From: Pseudomonas protegens
Lineage (GTDB): Bacteria > Pseudomonadota > Gammaproteobacteria > Pseudomonadales > Pseudomonadaceae
Length of the DNA: 64,000 nucleotides
Assembly: GCF_013407925.2 (NCBI RefSeq)
Contig: NZ_CP060201.1
Span: 5,813,001-5,877,000 of the forward strand
Direction of reading: 5' to 3'
Position numbers and translations under genes: made by a program. Under the pieces are notes generated by a model. The model saw nothing but the letters and a program-made list of their open reading frames with translations, was not told the DNA's origin and searched no databases. This document shows, piece after piece, positions 34,547 to 43,617 of this stretch (the stretch's first letter is position 1; each line of letters begins with the position of its first letter).

Positions 34547-36265
34547 ATGCCGTTCTTATCAGATCATCACGGGTGCCAAGGGTGGAAAGGCGAGATGGCC
34601 GAACGCATCCGGGCCTTCGACTGGTCCGTCACCAGCCTGGGTTCATTGCGCAACTGGAGCCACAGCCTGCGCAGCACGGTGCAGCTGATGCTCGGCTCGC
34701 CGGTGCCGATGGTGATGCTCTGGGGCCCTCTGGGCTACATGATCTACAACGATGCCTACGCGGTGTTTGCCGGCGGCCGCCACCCCTATCTGCTGGGCTG
34801 TGCGGTGGAGCTGGGGTGGCCGGAAGTGGCCGAATTCAATCGCGGGGTGATGAGCACCTGCCTCAGTGGCGGCACCTTGTCCTATCGCAACAAGGAGCTG
34901 GTGCTGCTGCGCAACGGCGAGCCGGAAAACGTCTGGCTGGACCTCTATTACAGCCCGGTGGCCGGCGACAACCAGGCGCCGGCCGGGGTGATCGCCATCG
35001 TCGTGGAAACCACCGCCCATGTGATTTCCGAACAGCGCCGGCAGGCCGCCGAGGACAACCTGCGGCAGATGGCGCGCAGTCTCGAACAGCGGGTACTGGA
35101 GGAGGTCAACGCCCGTCTGGCCGCCGAAGAGCAGTTGCGCCAGTCGCAGAAGCTCGAAGCCATCGGCGGCCTTACCGGCGGTGTGGCCCATGACTTCAAC
35201 AACCTGTTGCAGGTGATCGCCGGCAACCTGCACCTGCTGGCCCGGCACGAGCCGGACAACGGCAATGTGCAGCGCCGCACCCGTGCCGCGCTGACGGCGG
35301 TGGAGCGGGGGGCCAAGCTGTCGGCCCAGTTGCTGGCCTTCGCCCGGCGCCAGCCGCTGTCACCGGCGCTGTACGATCCCCGGGAGCTGGATCGGGGGCT
35401 GGCTGACCTGTTGCAGCGGGCCCTGGGGGAAACCATTCGCCTGCAGGTACAACTGCCCGCCGAGCCCTGGTGCATCCATGTGGATCGCCACCAGCTGGAA
35501 AATGCCGTGCTCAACCTGGCGATCAACGCCCGGGATGCCATGGCCGGCGAGGGCACCATCGGCATCAGCGTCGAGCATCTGCTGCTGGATCAGACGTTCT
35601 GCGCCGGCAAGGACCTGAGCCCCGGCCAGTACCTGCGGCTGACGGTGGCCGACAGCGGTGGCGGCATGTCCGCCGAGGTGCTCAAGCAGGCCTTCGAGCC
35701 GTTCTTCACCACCAAGACCGACGGCCAGGGCACTGGCCTGGGACTGAGCATGGTGTTCGGTTTCGTCAAGCAGAGCGGTGGACATATCGAGATTCTCAGC
35801 CACCCGGGGCAGGGCACCAGGGTGCAGATGTACTTTGCCCGCAGCATCGCTGCGCCCGTCTCGCCGGCCGTCGGCCCCGGGCCCCGGGCGAGCGCCGGCC
35901 AGGAACGGATCCTGGTGGTGGAGGACGACAGCGATGTGCGCAGCGCCGCGGTGGAGATGCTCAGGCACGAGGGTTATCAGGTGTGCTCCGCGGCCAGCGG
36001 CGATGCCGCCATGCAACTGCTGGCGCAGGGGCTTGCGGTGGACCTGATCTTCACCGACGTGGTGATGCCGGGGCAGATCAAGAGCACCGACCTGGCCACC
36101 TGGGCCAGGACCCAGGCGCCGCCGGTCGCGGTGCTGTTCACCTCGGGGCATACCCGGGACATGATCTCGCGCAATCATCAGCTCAGCCCGGATACCCACC
36201 TGTTGAGCAAGCCTTATGCCCCCGAGGACCTGAGCGCCATGGTGCGCTCGTTGCTGGGGGGCTGA
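34547..36265 (+). CDS. cytoplasmic PAS hybrid sensor histidine kinase
   Basis: Hybrid kinase of 572 residues without transmembrane segments. It has an N-terminal PAS-like sensor (residues about 15-155, with FDWSVTSLGSLRNWSHSLR and MIYNDAYAVFAGGRHP), a coiled coil (about 160-205), a dimerisation/H-box GGLTGGVAHDFNNLLQVI (His near 215), an HATPase domain (NLAINARDAM, GQGTGLGLSMVFGFVKQSGG) and a C-terminal receiver (VEDDSDVR, phospho-Asp in FTDVVMP near 503). The ATG at 34547 is chosen because the family N terminus includes the GCQGWKGEMAERIR segment; ATG 34595 has a better GGAAAGG but would cut it. The signal and partner are unknown. Confidence 0.88.
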   Translation: MPFLSDHHGCQGWKGEMAERIRAFDWSVTSLGSLRNWSHSLRSTVQLMLGSPVPMVMLWGPLGYMIYNDAYAVFAGGRHPYLLGCAVELGWPEVAEFNRGVMSTCLSGGTLSYRNKELVLLRNGEPENVWLDLYYSPVAGDNQAPAGVIAIVVETTAHVISEQRRQAAEDNLRQMARSLEQRVLEEVNARLAAEEQLRQSQKLEAIGGLTGGVAHDFNNLLQVIAGNLHLLARHEPDNGNVQRRTRAALTAVERGAKLSAQLLAFARRQPLSPALYDPRELDRGLADLLQRALGETIRLQVQLPAEPWCIHVDRHQLENAVLNLAINARDAMAGEGTIGISVEHLLLDQTFCAGKDLSPGQYLRLTVADSGGGMSAEVLKQAFEPFFTTKTDGQGTGLGLSMVFGFVKQSGGHIEILSHPGQGTRVQMYFARSIAAPVSPAVGPGPRASAGQERILVVEDDSDVRSAAVEMLRHEGYQVCSAASGDAAMQLLAQGLAVDLIFTDVVMPGQIKSTDLATWARTQAPPVAVLFTSGHTRDMISRNHQLSPDTHLLSKPYAPEDLSAMVRSLLGG

Positions 36266-36377
36266 GCCTTCAGACCGGCGCACCGGGGCATGCCCCGGCA
36301 CCGCCGGCCCGGCTGCCGATGGCGGCTCGCGCCAGGTGGGTTTGCGTCCCTTTCGATGTCCAACTGCAGGCCGCTTC

Positions 36378-39044
36378 ATGACTTCTTCGTCCCATGCTCC
36401 CCGTGATGCCCTGGCGGGCACGCCACCTTCTCACAGCGGCGGTTTTGTCCGGGTGCGCGGCGCCCGCGAGCACAACCTGAAAAATGTCGACGTGGACATT
36501 CCCCGGGATGCCCTGGTGGTGTTCTGCGGGGTGTCCGGCTCGGGCAAGTCGTCCCTGGCGTTTTCCACCCTGTATGCCGAGGCCCAGCGGCGCTATTTCG
36601 AGTCGGTGGCGCCCTATGCCCGGCGCCTGATCGATCAGGTCGGGGTGCCGGATGTCGATCGCATCGACGGCCTGCCGCCGGCGGTGGCCCTGCAACAGCA
36701 GCGCGGCACGCCGAGCACGCGTTCCTCGGTGGGCAGCGTGACCACCTTGTCCAGCCTGGTGCGCATGCTCTATTCCCGGGCCGGCAGCTACCCGCCGGGG
36801 CAGCCGATGCTCTACGCCGAGGACTTTTCGCCGAACACCCCCCAGGGCGCCTGCCCGGAGTGCCACGGCCTGGGCCGGGTGTATGCCGTCGATGAAGCGA
36901 GCATGGTCCCCGATCCGTCGCTGACCATCCGCCAGCGCGCCGTGGCCGCCTGGCCCCTGGCCTGGCAGGGGCAGAACCTGCGGGACATCCTGGTGACCCT
37001 GGGCTACGACGTGGACATTCCCTGGCGCGACCTGCCGAAAAAGCAGCGCGAGTGGATTCTCTTCACCGAAGAAACCCCCACGGTGCCGGTGTACGCCGGG
37101 CTGACTCCGGAGCAGACCCGCGAGGCCCTCAAGCGCAAGCAGGAGCCCAGCTACATGGGCACCTTCAGCGGCGCCCGGCGCTATGTACTGCACACCTTCA
37201 CCCACACCATGAGCGCGCTGATGAAAAAGCGCGTGGCGCAGTTCATGCGCGGCAGCCCGTGCCCGCTGTGCGAGGGCAAACGCCTCAAGCGCGAGGCCCT
37301 GGCGGTGACCTTTGCCGGGCTGGATATCGGCGAGCTGGCGCGCCTGCCGTTGCTGCAACTGGCCGAGGTGCTCAGGCCGGTGGCCGCCGCGACTTACCTG
37401 GAGCAGGCGGCCGCCGATGATCAGGTGCTGAGCCACGCCCAGACCCGCGCCGCGCGCCAGCAGCGCCATGCCCAGGGCGCCCCGGAGCATCGCGGCGCGC
37501 CGGATGTGCGGCACACGCCCAACCTGTCCCCGGAGAAACGCCTGGCCGCGCAACGCATCGCCCAGGACCTGCTGGAGCGGGTCAGCACCCTGACCGATCT
37601 GGGGCTGGGCTACCTGGCCCTGGAGCGCAGCACGCCGAGCCTGTCTTCTGGCGAGTTGCAGCGCCTGCGTCTGGCGACCCAGCTGGGCTCGCAGTTGTTC
37701 GGGGTGATCTACGTGCTGGACGAGCCTTCGGCGGGCCTGCACCCGGCGGATGCCGAAGCGCTGTTCCAGGCCTTGCAACGGCTCAAGGCCGCCGGCAACT
37801 CGCTGTTCGTGGTGGAGCATGACCTGCAGACCCTGCGCCGGGCCGACTGGCTGGTGGACGTGGGGCCGGCGGCCGGGGAGCGCGGCGGTCAGGTGCTGTA
37901 CAGCGGGCCGCCGGCAGGGTTGGCGGCGATCGAGGCCTCCCCGACCCGGGCCTATCTGTTTGCCGAACGGGCCCCGGTCCGGCGCACCCCGCGCCAGCCC
38001 CGGGGCTGGCTGCGCCTGGAGGGGGTCAGCCGCAACAACCTCAAGGACCTGGACGCGGCGTTCCCCCTGGGCTGCTTCACCGCGGTGACCGGGGTGTCCG
38101 GCTCCGGCAAGTCCAGCCTGGTGAGTCAGGCCCTGCTGGAGCTGGTGGGGGCCCACCTGGGCAAGGTGGCCGGCGGCGAGGAGGCGCCGCAGCTGGACCT
38201 GGAAGACGATGAACCGCAGAGCAGCAGCGGCCGGGTCAGTGCCGGCCTGGAGCAGATCCAGCGCCTGGTGCAGGTGGACCAGAAGCCCATCGGCCGTACC
38301 CCGCGTTCCAATCTCGCGACCTACACCGGGTTGTTCGATCAGGTGCGCAAGCTGTTTGCCGCCACCCCCGAGGCCCGGGAGCGCGGCTTTGACGCCGGGC
38401 AGTTTTCCTTCAACGTGGCCAAGGGCCGTTGCCCGGCCTGCGAGGGCGAAGGTTTTGTCAGCGTCGAGCTGCTGTTCATGCCCAGCGTCTTTGCCCCATG
38501 CCCCACTTGTCATGGCGCCCGTTACCACCCCGAGACTCTGGCCGTGACCTGGCAGGGCCTGAACATCGCCCAGGTGCTGCAGCTGAGTGTCGAGCAGGCC
38601 TTGCCGGTGTTCGCGCAACAGCCCGGCATCCGGCGTGCCTTGCAAGTGCTGCGCGACATCGGCCTGGACTACCTGCGCCTGGGGCAGCCGGCCACCGAGC
38701 TGTCCGGCGGCGAGGCCCAGCGCATCAAGCTGGCCACCGAACTGCAGCGCAATGCCCGGGGCGCGACCCTGTACGTGCTCGACGAACCCACCACCGGCCT
38801 GCATCCGCAGGACGTGGACCGGTTGCTTGCCCAGTTGGACAAACTGGTGGAGGCGGGCCACAGCGTGGTGGTGGTCGAGCATGACATGCGCCTGGTGGCC
38901 CAGGCCGACTGGGTCATGGACATCGGCCCGGGCGCGGGGGACCAGGGCGGCACCCTGGTGGCCTGTGGCACCCCGGAGCACGTGGCCGGGCAGCGCGACA
39001 GCCGTACCGCGGCGTTTCTGGCCCAGGCCCTGGCCGGGCATTGA
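36378..39044 (+). CDS. UvrA-family ATPase (UvrA2-like)
   Basis: ABC-type DNA-damage-recognition ATPase of 888 residues, somewhat shorter than canonical UvrA (about 940). It has two Walker A loops (GVSGSGKSS near 50 and 573), two ABC signature regions (SLSSGELQRLRLA, ELSGGEAQRIKLA), Walker B segments YVLDEPSAGLHP and YVLDEPTTGLHP, and CxxC zinc modules (CPECHG, CPLCEG, CPACEG, CPTCHG). UvrA2 paralogues often serve drug or DNA-intercalator tolerance and the housekeeping uvrA lies elsewhere in Pseudomonas. It stands alone on the plus strand. Confidence 0.9.
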   Translation: MTSSSHAPRDALAGTPPSHSGGFVRVRGAREHNLKNVDVDIPRDALVVFCGVSGSGKSSLAFSTLYAEAQRRYFESVAPYARRLIDQVGVPDVDRIDGLPPAVALQQQRGTPSTRSSVGSVTTLSSLVRMLYSRAGSYPPGQPMLYAEDFSPNTPQGACPECHGLGRVYAVDEASMVPDPSLTIRQRAVAAWPLAWQGQNLRDILVTLGYDVDIPWRDLPKKQREWILFTEETPTVPVYAGLTPEQTREALKRKQEPSYMGTFSGARRYVLHTFTHTMSALMKKRVAQFMRGSPCPLCEGKRLKREALAVTFAGLDIGELARLPLLQLAEVLRPVAAATYLEQAAADDQVLSHAQTRAARQQRHAQGAPEHRGAPDVRHTPNLSPEKRLAAQRIAQDLLERVSTLTDLGLGYLALERSTPSLSSGELQRLRLATQLGSQLFGVIYVLDEPSAGLHPADAEALFQALQRLKAAGNSLFVVEHDLQTLRRADWLVDVGPAAGERGGQVLYSGPPAGLAAIEASPTRAYLFAERAPVRRTPRQPRGWLRLEGVSRNNLKDLDAAFPLGCFTAVTGVSGSGKSSLVSQALLELVGAHLGKVAGGEEAPQLDLEDDEPQSSSGRVSAGLEQIQRLVQVDQKPIGRTPRSNLATYTGLFDQVRKLFAATPEARERGFDAGQFSFNVAKGRCPACEGEGFVSVELLFMPSVFAPCPTCHGARYHPETLAVTWQGLNIAQVLQLSVEQALPVFAQQPGIRRALQVLRDIGLDYLRLGQPATELSGGEAQRIKLATELQRNARGATLYVLDEPTTGLHPQDVDRLLAQLDKLVEAGHSVVVVEHDMRLVAQADWVMDIGPGAGDQGGTLVACGTPEHVAGQRDSRTAAFLAQALAGH

Positions 39045-39178
39045 TCCAGGACAGGGCTGGCGACGAACGGTTACCGCTGGTCTGATTGGCGGTCGACAGA
39101 CCCGGGGCGCCAAGGCCATTCTGATTAACGGCAGGGGCGTCACCACGCCCTTGCTGCCATCAACCACGGAGGTGTTCC

Positions 39179-39412
39179 ATGCCGGTGACCCACGACCTTT
39201 ACCAGGACCTGAGCTGCAGTAAGGAAGACATTCAGAAGCGTCGCGCCAGTGACCCCCACCTGAATGCTCTGTTCGACAAATACAACATCATCGACGATCA
39301 GGTGCTCAAGGCCGAAGCGGCGGCTGCTGCCGACGACGAACTGAAGAAACTCAAGGAAAAGCGCCTGCTGATCAAGGACGAGATTTCCGAGAAACTCACC
39401 GCCGGTTCCTGA
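39179..39412 (+). CDS. ydcH: YdcH/DUF465-family small protein
   Basis: Protein of 77 residues, highly charged and helical, with DPHLNALFDKYNIIDDQV and LKKLKEKRLLIKDEI, typical of the DUF465/YdcH family of unknown function. GGAGGTG about 8 bp upstream supports the start. After its TGA stop the same frame stays open for 33 codons through an 18-bp tandem array rich in Cys-Cys codons. Confidence 0.92.
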   Translation: MPVTHDLYQDLSCSKEDIQKRRASDPHLNALFDKYNIIDDQVLKAEAAAAADDELKKLKEKRLLIKDEISEKLTAGS

Positions 39413-39421
39413 CCCTCCTCC

Positions 39422-39575
39422 TGTGACAAGGGCGCTTGCTGCAGCAAGAAGGCTTGCTGCGGCAAAGACGCTTGTTGTAGCAAGGAAGCCTGTTGTAGCG
39501 AGGGAACCCGCTAGTGGCCAGGGCGCTTGTTGTGACGAGGGAGCTTGCTTGTGGCGAGGGAGCTTGCTCCCGCTG
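39422..39575. repeat. degenerate 18-bp tandem repeat array ending in a REP-like unit
   Basis: About eight units resembling TGTGGCGAGGGAGCTTGC run head to tail directly after ydcH, the last followed by TCCCGC. In the ydcH frame, beyond the TGA, five units encode Cys-x-Lys/Glu-x-Ala-Cys hexapeptides. A one-base insertion near 39512 then shifts the pattern to another frame, where two more CC units follow. The gap 39413-39646 holds nothing else recognisable. Confidence 0.75.
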
Positions 39576-39646
39576 GGCGGCGTAGCCGCCCTAAAACACC
39601 CGCCACACACCTCCAACAATGCGCGGCGCATCAACTCCCCGAACCC

Positions 39647-40750
39647 TCAAGGCGCCAGCGCCTCCTGCAACGACAGCCGCGCCATGTGCCTGGCCGTCAG
39701 CGACCCCAGGTACAAGGCATCACCATACTCGCGCACCGTGGTGATCGGCGAGTAGTTGCCACTGCTGGCGTCCTGCAGGTTGGCGATCACCCGGCCCTGG
39801 GTATCCAGGCCCAGCACAAAGCCGCGTTTCTCCACCGGCTTGGGCAATACCGTCATCGCCCGCACCAGCATCTTGCGCACCAGCGGGTAAGGCGCCGTGC
39901 CGTCTAGCAACGGGTTGCGTGGCGCATACAGGGCCACCCAGAAACGCCCGGCGCCATTGAAGCTCAAGTTGTCCGGCAGCCCCGGCAGGTTGTCGATGAA
40001 CAGGTCATGCTGGCCGGCCTGGTCGCCCTTGAGCCAGTAGCGGCTGATGCGGTAGGCGCCGGTTTCATTGACCAGCACATAGGCCTCGTCCGGCCCCAGG
40101 GCGACGCCGTTGGCGAACTCCAGGCGCTCCAGCAGGACCTCGGTCTTGCCGCTCTGGAAGTCGTAGCGCAGCAGACGGCCATCGGCGCCGTGCTCGATCA
40201 CCGCCTCACCGTCATGGCCATAGCCCCAGCGGCTGGTGGCGTCGCTGAAATAGGCGTAGCGCCCGGCGGCGTCCACCGCCACATCGTCGGTAAAGCCGAA
40301 CTTCAGGCCGTTGGCCTCGGTGCTCAGGCTCTGCAACTGGCCTTGGCTGTCCAGGGCCAGCAGGCCCTTGATGGCGTCGGCGATGATCAGCCGTCCGTCC
40401 GGGTGCCGGGCCAGCCCCAGGGGGCGGCCGCCGGTGTTGACCAGGACCTTGAGGGTGCTGCCGTCGAGGCCGGTCTGGATCACCCGGCCGTCATGCAGGC
40501 CGCTGATCAGCTGGTCCTGTTCCAGCAGCAGGGCTTCGGGGCCGTCGATATCCCGGGCGCCCACCGGCTGCACGGCCTTGAGCTTGTGGTTCTGGGCATA
40601 GGGGCCCTGGCTCAGGGAGGGCGCGGGGGCCGGGTTCCAGGCCACCGGCTGGACCCGGGTCGGCCACAGCAACAGGAAGGCCAGGATCGCCAGCAGCACC
40701 AGCAGGACAATTCGCGCAGCGCTGAAACGTCGAGGGGCTATGTGATTCAT
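39647..40750 (-). CDS. SMP-30/strictosidine synthase-like six-bladed propeller protein, membrane-anchored
   Basis: Protein of 367 residues with an N-terminal membrane anchor (about 13-30) and a periplasmic beta-propeller of the SMP-30/gluconolactonase/strictosidine synthase-like superfamily: GPEALLLEQDQLISGLHDGR, GRPLGLARHPDGRLIIADA, FANGVALGPDEAYVLVNET and LPGLPDNLSFNGAGRFWVALY are blade motifs (N and D residues as metal ligands). These enzymes are often lactonases or esterases. AGGAGT supports the ATG at 40750. It begins 25 bp after the stop of a fatty acid hydroxylase/SRPBCC fusion gene, so they form an operon. Confidence 0.88.
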   Translation of the reverse strand: MNHIAPRRFSAARIVLLVLLAILAFLLLWPTRVQPVAWNPAPAPSLSQGPYAQNHKLKAVQPVGARDIDGPEALLLEQDQLISGLHDGRVIQTGLDGSTLKVLVNTGGRPLGLARHPDGRLIIADAIKGLLALDSQGQLQSLSTEANGLKFGFTDDVAVDAAGRYAYFSDATSRWGYGHDGEAVIEHGADGRLLRYDFQSGKTEVLLERLEFANGVALGPDEAYVLVNETGAYRISRYWLKGDQAGQHDLFIDNLPGLPDNLSFNGAGRFWVALYAPRNPLLDGTAPYPLVRKMLVRAMTVLPKPVEKRGFVLGLDTQGRVIANLQDASSGNYSPITTVREYGDALYLGSLTARHMARLSLQEALAP

Positions 40751-40775
40751 GCAATGACTCCTGTCGGGGGCGGCA

Positions 40776-41951
40776 TCAGGCCGGGTGGCCTGGCGCGGGG
40801 GCGGGCGGCAGCGGGATGGCGTGCTGGGCCATTGCGCACAATGCCAGCAATGAGGCGGCGGATTCTCGCTCAATCCGCCGCTTGAATAACAGCTGATTGC
40901 CCAGGCGCATCAGCGGGTTGTCGAAGCGGTATTCCAGGGTCCGCACAAAACGCGTGTGTTCGGCCGCCAGCGCCTGGCACTCATAGGTCAGGCGCAGCGC
41001 CAGGCCAGGCTCGCCTCGGGCCGTGGCGCGCCAGCGCTGCCCCGGCAGGTATTCCTCGACCCGCCAGCTCAAGTGACCGCTGCGCCCGCCGGCATGAATG
41101 TCTTCCTCGAAACCCTGCCCGGCGCCGAGCGGGCCCTCGGCGCCCAGCACCCGCAACGAGGACGGATGCCATTGCGGCCAGCAGCCTGGGCTGGCGGCAT
41201 AGGCCAGGGTGGCCGCGGCGCTGCGCGGGATATCGACCTGATGCCGCAGGCGGGTCATGGGTTTGCCCGGGTCGAAGGTGGCGGCGCAGGGTGGCGCCTC
41301 TTCGGGCTGCCAGTACAAGGTGCCGAACAGCCAGTCCATCAGCGGCAGGACGATATTGAAATTGCGCTCCTGCATCAGCTCGCGGCGGTGATGCAGTTCG
41401 TGCAGGCGGCGCATCTGCCGCACCCAGGGCAGGCGCGCCAGGGGGTGGCGGGCGGGCAAGTGCTCGCAGGCATGGAAGACTTCATAGGCCAGGTAGCCGA
41501 TCAGGGTGCAACTGGCGAACAGTGCCGCCACGTTGCCGTTCCACAGACGCAGCAAGGCCCACAGCGGCAGGGCGAAGAGCAGGCTGTGGACCACGATCAG
41601 CCAGGCCGGAAACAGGATCACCCGCCAGTCCTTGCGGCCTTCGTAGGTCATTTGCCCGGGGGCGAAGAAACTGTGGTGATCGCCGCTATGGCGGGCATAG
41701 AACAGCCGCGCAAAGCGCTGCTTGTGATGCCCCAGCCAGCGGTGCACCAGGTAGATGCACAGGTTGAAGAACAGCAGCGCCAGCGGCACCGCCAGCCATT
41801 CCAGAGGCTGCACCTGACGCAGGGTGCTGCACAGCAGGGCGATGCACAGCAGGCCATAGCCCAGGACAAAACCGCCATGCAGCCAAGGGTTGTAGCGCGG
41901 ACTGACCGCGGCGCGATACTGCTCGCGAAAGTGTTCGATGGTGTCTCGCAC
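40776..41951 (-). CDS. fatty acid hydroxylase/sterol desaturase fused to SRPBCC domain
   Basis: Protein of 391 residues. The N-terminal half (about 25-225) is a di-iron membrane hydroxylase with histidine clusters HRWLGHH, HSGDHH and HELHHRRE and four hydrophobic segments. The C-terminal part (about 235-375) looks like an SRPBCC/polyketide-cyclase-type lipid-binding domain (VDIPRSAAATLAYAASPGCWPQWHPSS). Such hydroxylases oxidise lipids or sterol-like substrates at the membrane; the fused pocket may present the substrate. It precedes the SMP-30-like gene by 25 bp. The substrate is unknown. Confidence 0.85.
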   Translation of the reverse strand: MRDTIEHFREQYRAAVSPRYNPWLHGGFVLGYGLLCIALLCSTLRQVQPLEWLAVPLALLFFNLCIYLVHRWLGHHKQRFARLFYARHSGDHHSFFAPGQMTYEGRKDWRVILFPAWLIVVHSLLFALPLWALLRLWNGNVAALFASCTLIGYLAYEVFHACEHLPARHPLARLPWVRQMRRLHELHHRRELMQERNFNIVLPLMDWLFGTLYWQPEEAPPCAATFDPGKPMTRLRHQVDIPRSAAATLAYAASPGCWPQWHPSSLRVLGAEGPLGAGQGFEEDIHAGGRSGHLSWRVEEYLPGQRWRATARGEPGLALRLTYECQALAAEHTRFVRTLEYRFDNPLMRLGNQLLFKRRIERESAASLLALCAMAQHAIPLPPAPAPGHPA

Positions 41952-42105
41952 GAGGCTGTTCCTGTTGTTGTTTTTGTCGCCAGCAGCGTAGCCGTCGACC
42001 CGTTATCCAGCCAATCGGCGGGGGGGGCATGGGCAAGATTCATAGGGCAAAAAGAGCCATTGCCGTGCACAATCCAGCCCTTTTACGCTCGCCAGGGATT
42101 GCTCG

Positions 42106-42579
42106 ATGACTGAGGTTCGTTACCCGCGTTTCAAAGTGTTCATGATCTTTATCCTGTGCCCTCTGGTGCCAGGGTTTGTCGCGGGGCTGATCAATAGCGT
42201 GCTGCTGGTGGCGCATATCGCCACTCATCCACGGCTGATCGGCGAGGTGCATGGCGCCGAGATCCTGCTGATGCCGTTGCTGGCGCCGCTGGTGGCGGTC
42301 CTGGTGTTTTTCCTGCCGTTGTTCGGCCTGGCGCTGGGGGTGTCCCTGCTCAAGGTCAGGCGCTCGGCGCGCAGCTGCAACGCCTTGGCGCTGCTCGGCG
42401 CCGTGCTCGCAACCGGCTGGGTGTCGCTGTTTATCCGTGAGGTGGTCAAGCACAGCGAAAGGGCCCGCTATGACGACTACTGGCTGGGGCTGTTCCTGGT
42501 GTTCCTGGCCGCCCTCGTCACCTGCTGGTCGACGGCGCGGCTGTTTCTGCCGAAAAAACCTATGGTGCCTTATCAGTAA
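42106..42579 (+). CDS. small four-helix membrane protein of unknown function
   Basis: Protein of 157 residues with four hydrophobic segments (about 10-35, 48-78, 88-108 and 126-146) and short charged loops. I do not recognise the family. It stands alone between divergent and convergent neighbours, and its stop lies 20 bp from the stop of the response regulator gene on the other strand. Confidence 0.7.
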   Translation: MTEVRYPRFKVFMIFILCPLVPGFVAGLINSVLLVAHIATHPRLIGEVHGAEILLMPLLAPLVAVLVFFLPLFGLALGVSLLKVRRSARSCNALALLGAVLATGWVSLFIREVVKHSERARYDDYWLGLFLVFLAALVTCWSTARLFLPKKPMVPYQ

Positions 42580-42599
42580 CTGCGCCGGGCCGGCGTTGG

Positions 42600-43226
42600 T
42601 CACAGCAGGTCCATCTCTTTGGCGATGGTGGCCAGTTCGATGGTGGTGCGCACCCCGAGTTTCTTCAGCACGTTGATCTTGTGTCCGCTGATGGTCTTGT
42701 TGCTCAGGTTGAGCTTGCTGGCGATTTCCAGGTTGCTGTAGCCGCTGGCCAGCAATTGCAGGATCACCAGTTCCTTGTTGGTCAGGTTGCTCAGTGCGTC
42801 ATTGGCGGCGTGGCCGATTCCCCGGTACATCTCCAGTACCTCCCTGGGGAAATACAGATAGCCGTCGGCCAGGGCATTGAGGCCCTTGACCAGTTCCTGC
42901 AGGCCGGCGCTCTTGCTGATGAAGCCCATGGCCCCGGCCTGCATGCAGCGCACGCCGTAGGTGCTGGCGCGATTGGCGGTGAATACCAGGGTCTTGACCT
43001 CCAGGTTGTCCATGGCAATGCGTTGCAGGACCGAGAGCCCGTCCAGATTGTCCAGGCTGATGTCCAGCAGCATGTAGTCCGGGCGCAGTTTGCGAATCTT
43101 CTCCAGCGCGTCGAAGCCGTCGGAGGATTCGCCGATCGGCTTGTAGCCATGTTCTTCAAGCAGCTCGGTCACGGCGGCACAGATGATCGGATGGTCGTCG
43201 ACGATCAGTACACGTTTGTTGTTCAT
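42600..43226 (-). CDS. orphan LuxR/NarL-family response regulator, BvgA/FimZ-like
   Basis: Regulator of 208 residues: receiver with acidic pair DDHP (10-13), phospho-Asp55 in LLDISLDNLDG and Lys105 in FISKSAG, then a LuxR-type helix-turn-helix (LTNKELVILQLLASGYSNLEIASKLNLSNKTISGHKINVLKK in pieces). The usual Pro four residues after the phospho-Asp is Asp here. No kinase gene is adjacent, so it is an orphan. The ATG at 43226 follows GAGGG. Family members of this length often control fimbriae or surface structures. Confidence 0.9.
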   Translation of the reverse strand: MNNKRVLIVDDHPIICAAVTELLEEHGYKPIGESSDGFDALEKIRKLRPDYMLLDISLDNLDGLSVLQRIAMDNLEVKTLVFTANRASTYGVRCMQAGAMGFISKSAGLQELVKGLNALADGYLYFPREVLEMYRGIGHAANDALSNLTNKELVILQLLASGYSNLEIASKLNLSNKTISGHKINVLKKLGVRTTIELATIAKEMDLL

Positions 43227-43617
43227 GAGGCCCTCGGAAGACACGCAAGGGAGAGCAGGTGGTTTTCGTTGCGAAAAATGGGTCACTCGACGGTCACTGT
43301 CTTTGTTGTAGGGCTCCGGGCCTGATGACCCGTTGCAGGGGATCAAGGATTGTTTGCCTGGCCGAGGAGCGCCGGCATGAGCCCGGGGGCGCGAAGGCGT
43401 TGCCAGCGGCGCCAGCATGTTAGTTCAGAAAAACGGGCTATGGATTCGTGCAAGAAACGCCTTGTCGGTTTCCAAGAAGCTTCTTGCCAGGGCCTTCACG
43501 CTGTCCTTGAGGGTCGTTCTCAAGTGGGAAGTTTGCGCTGTTGCACCTGCCGCTCAAGGACTGAGGGCAGGTCACTGGCGGCAGATCGGAGGTCTGTCTG
43601 CGAGGGCTGGCAACTGG
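43227..43617. other. 391-bp gap without recognisable gene
   Basis: The stretch between the orphan regulator start and the lipoprotein stop must hold the regulator promoter. I looked for small RNA signatures, GacA-type palindromes and terminators and found none convincing. Short open frames here lack ribosome-binding sites and Pseudomonas-like composition. Confidence 0.5.

Noticed and set aside
39422..39575. Tandem repeats as a CRISPR array
   Set aside because: Units are 18 bp, directly adjacent without unique spacers and degenerate; no cas genes nearby.
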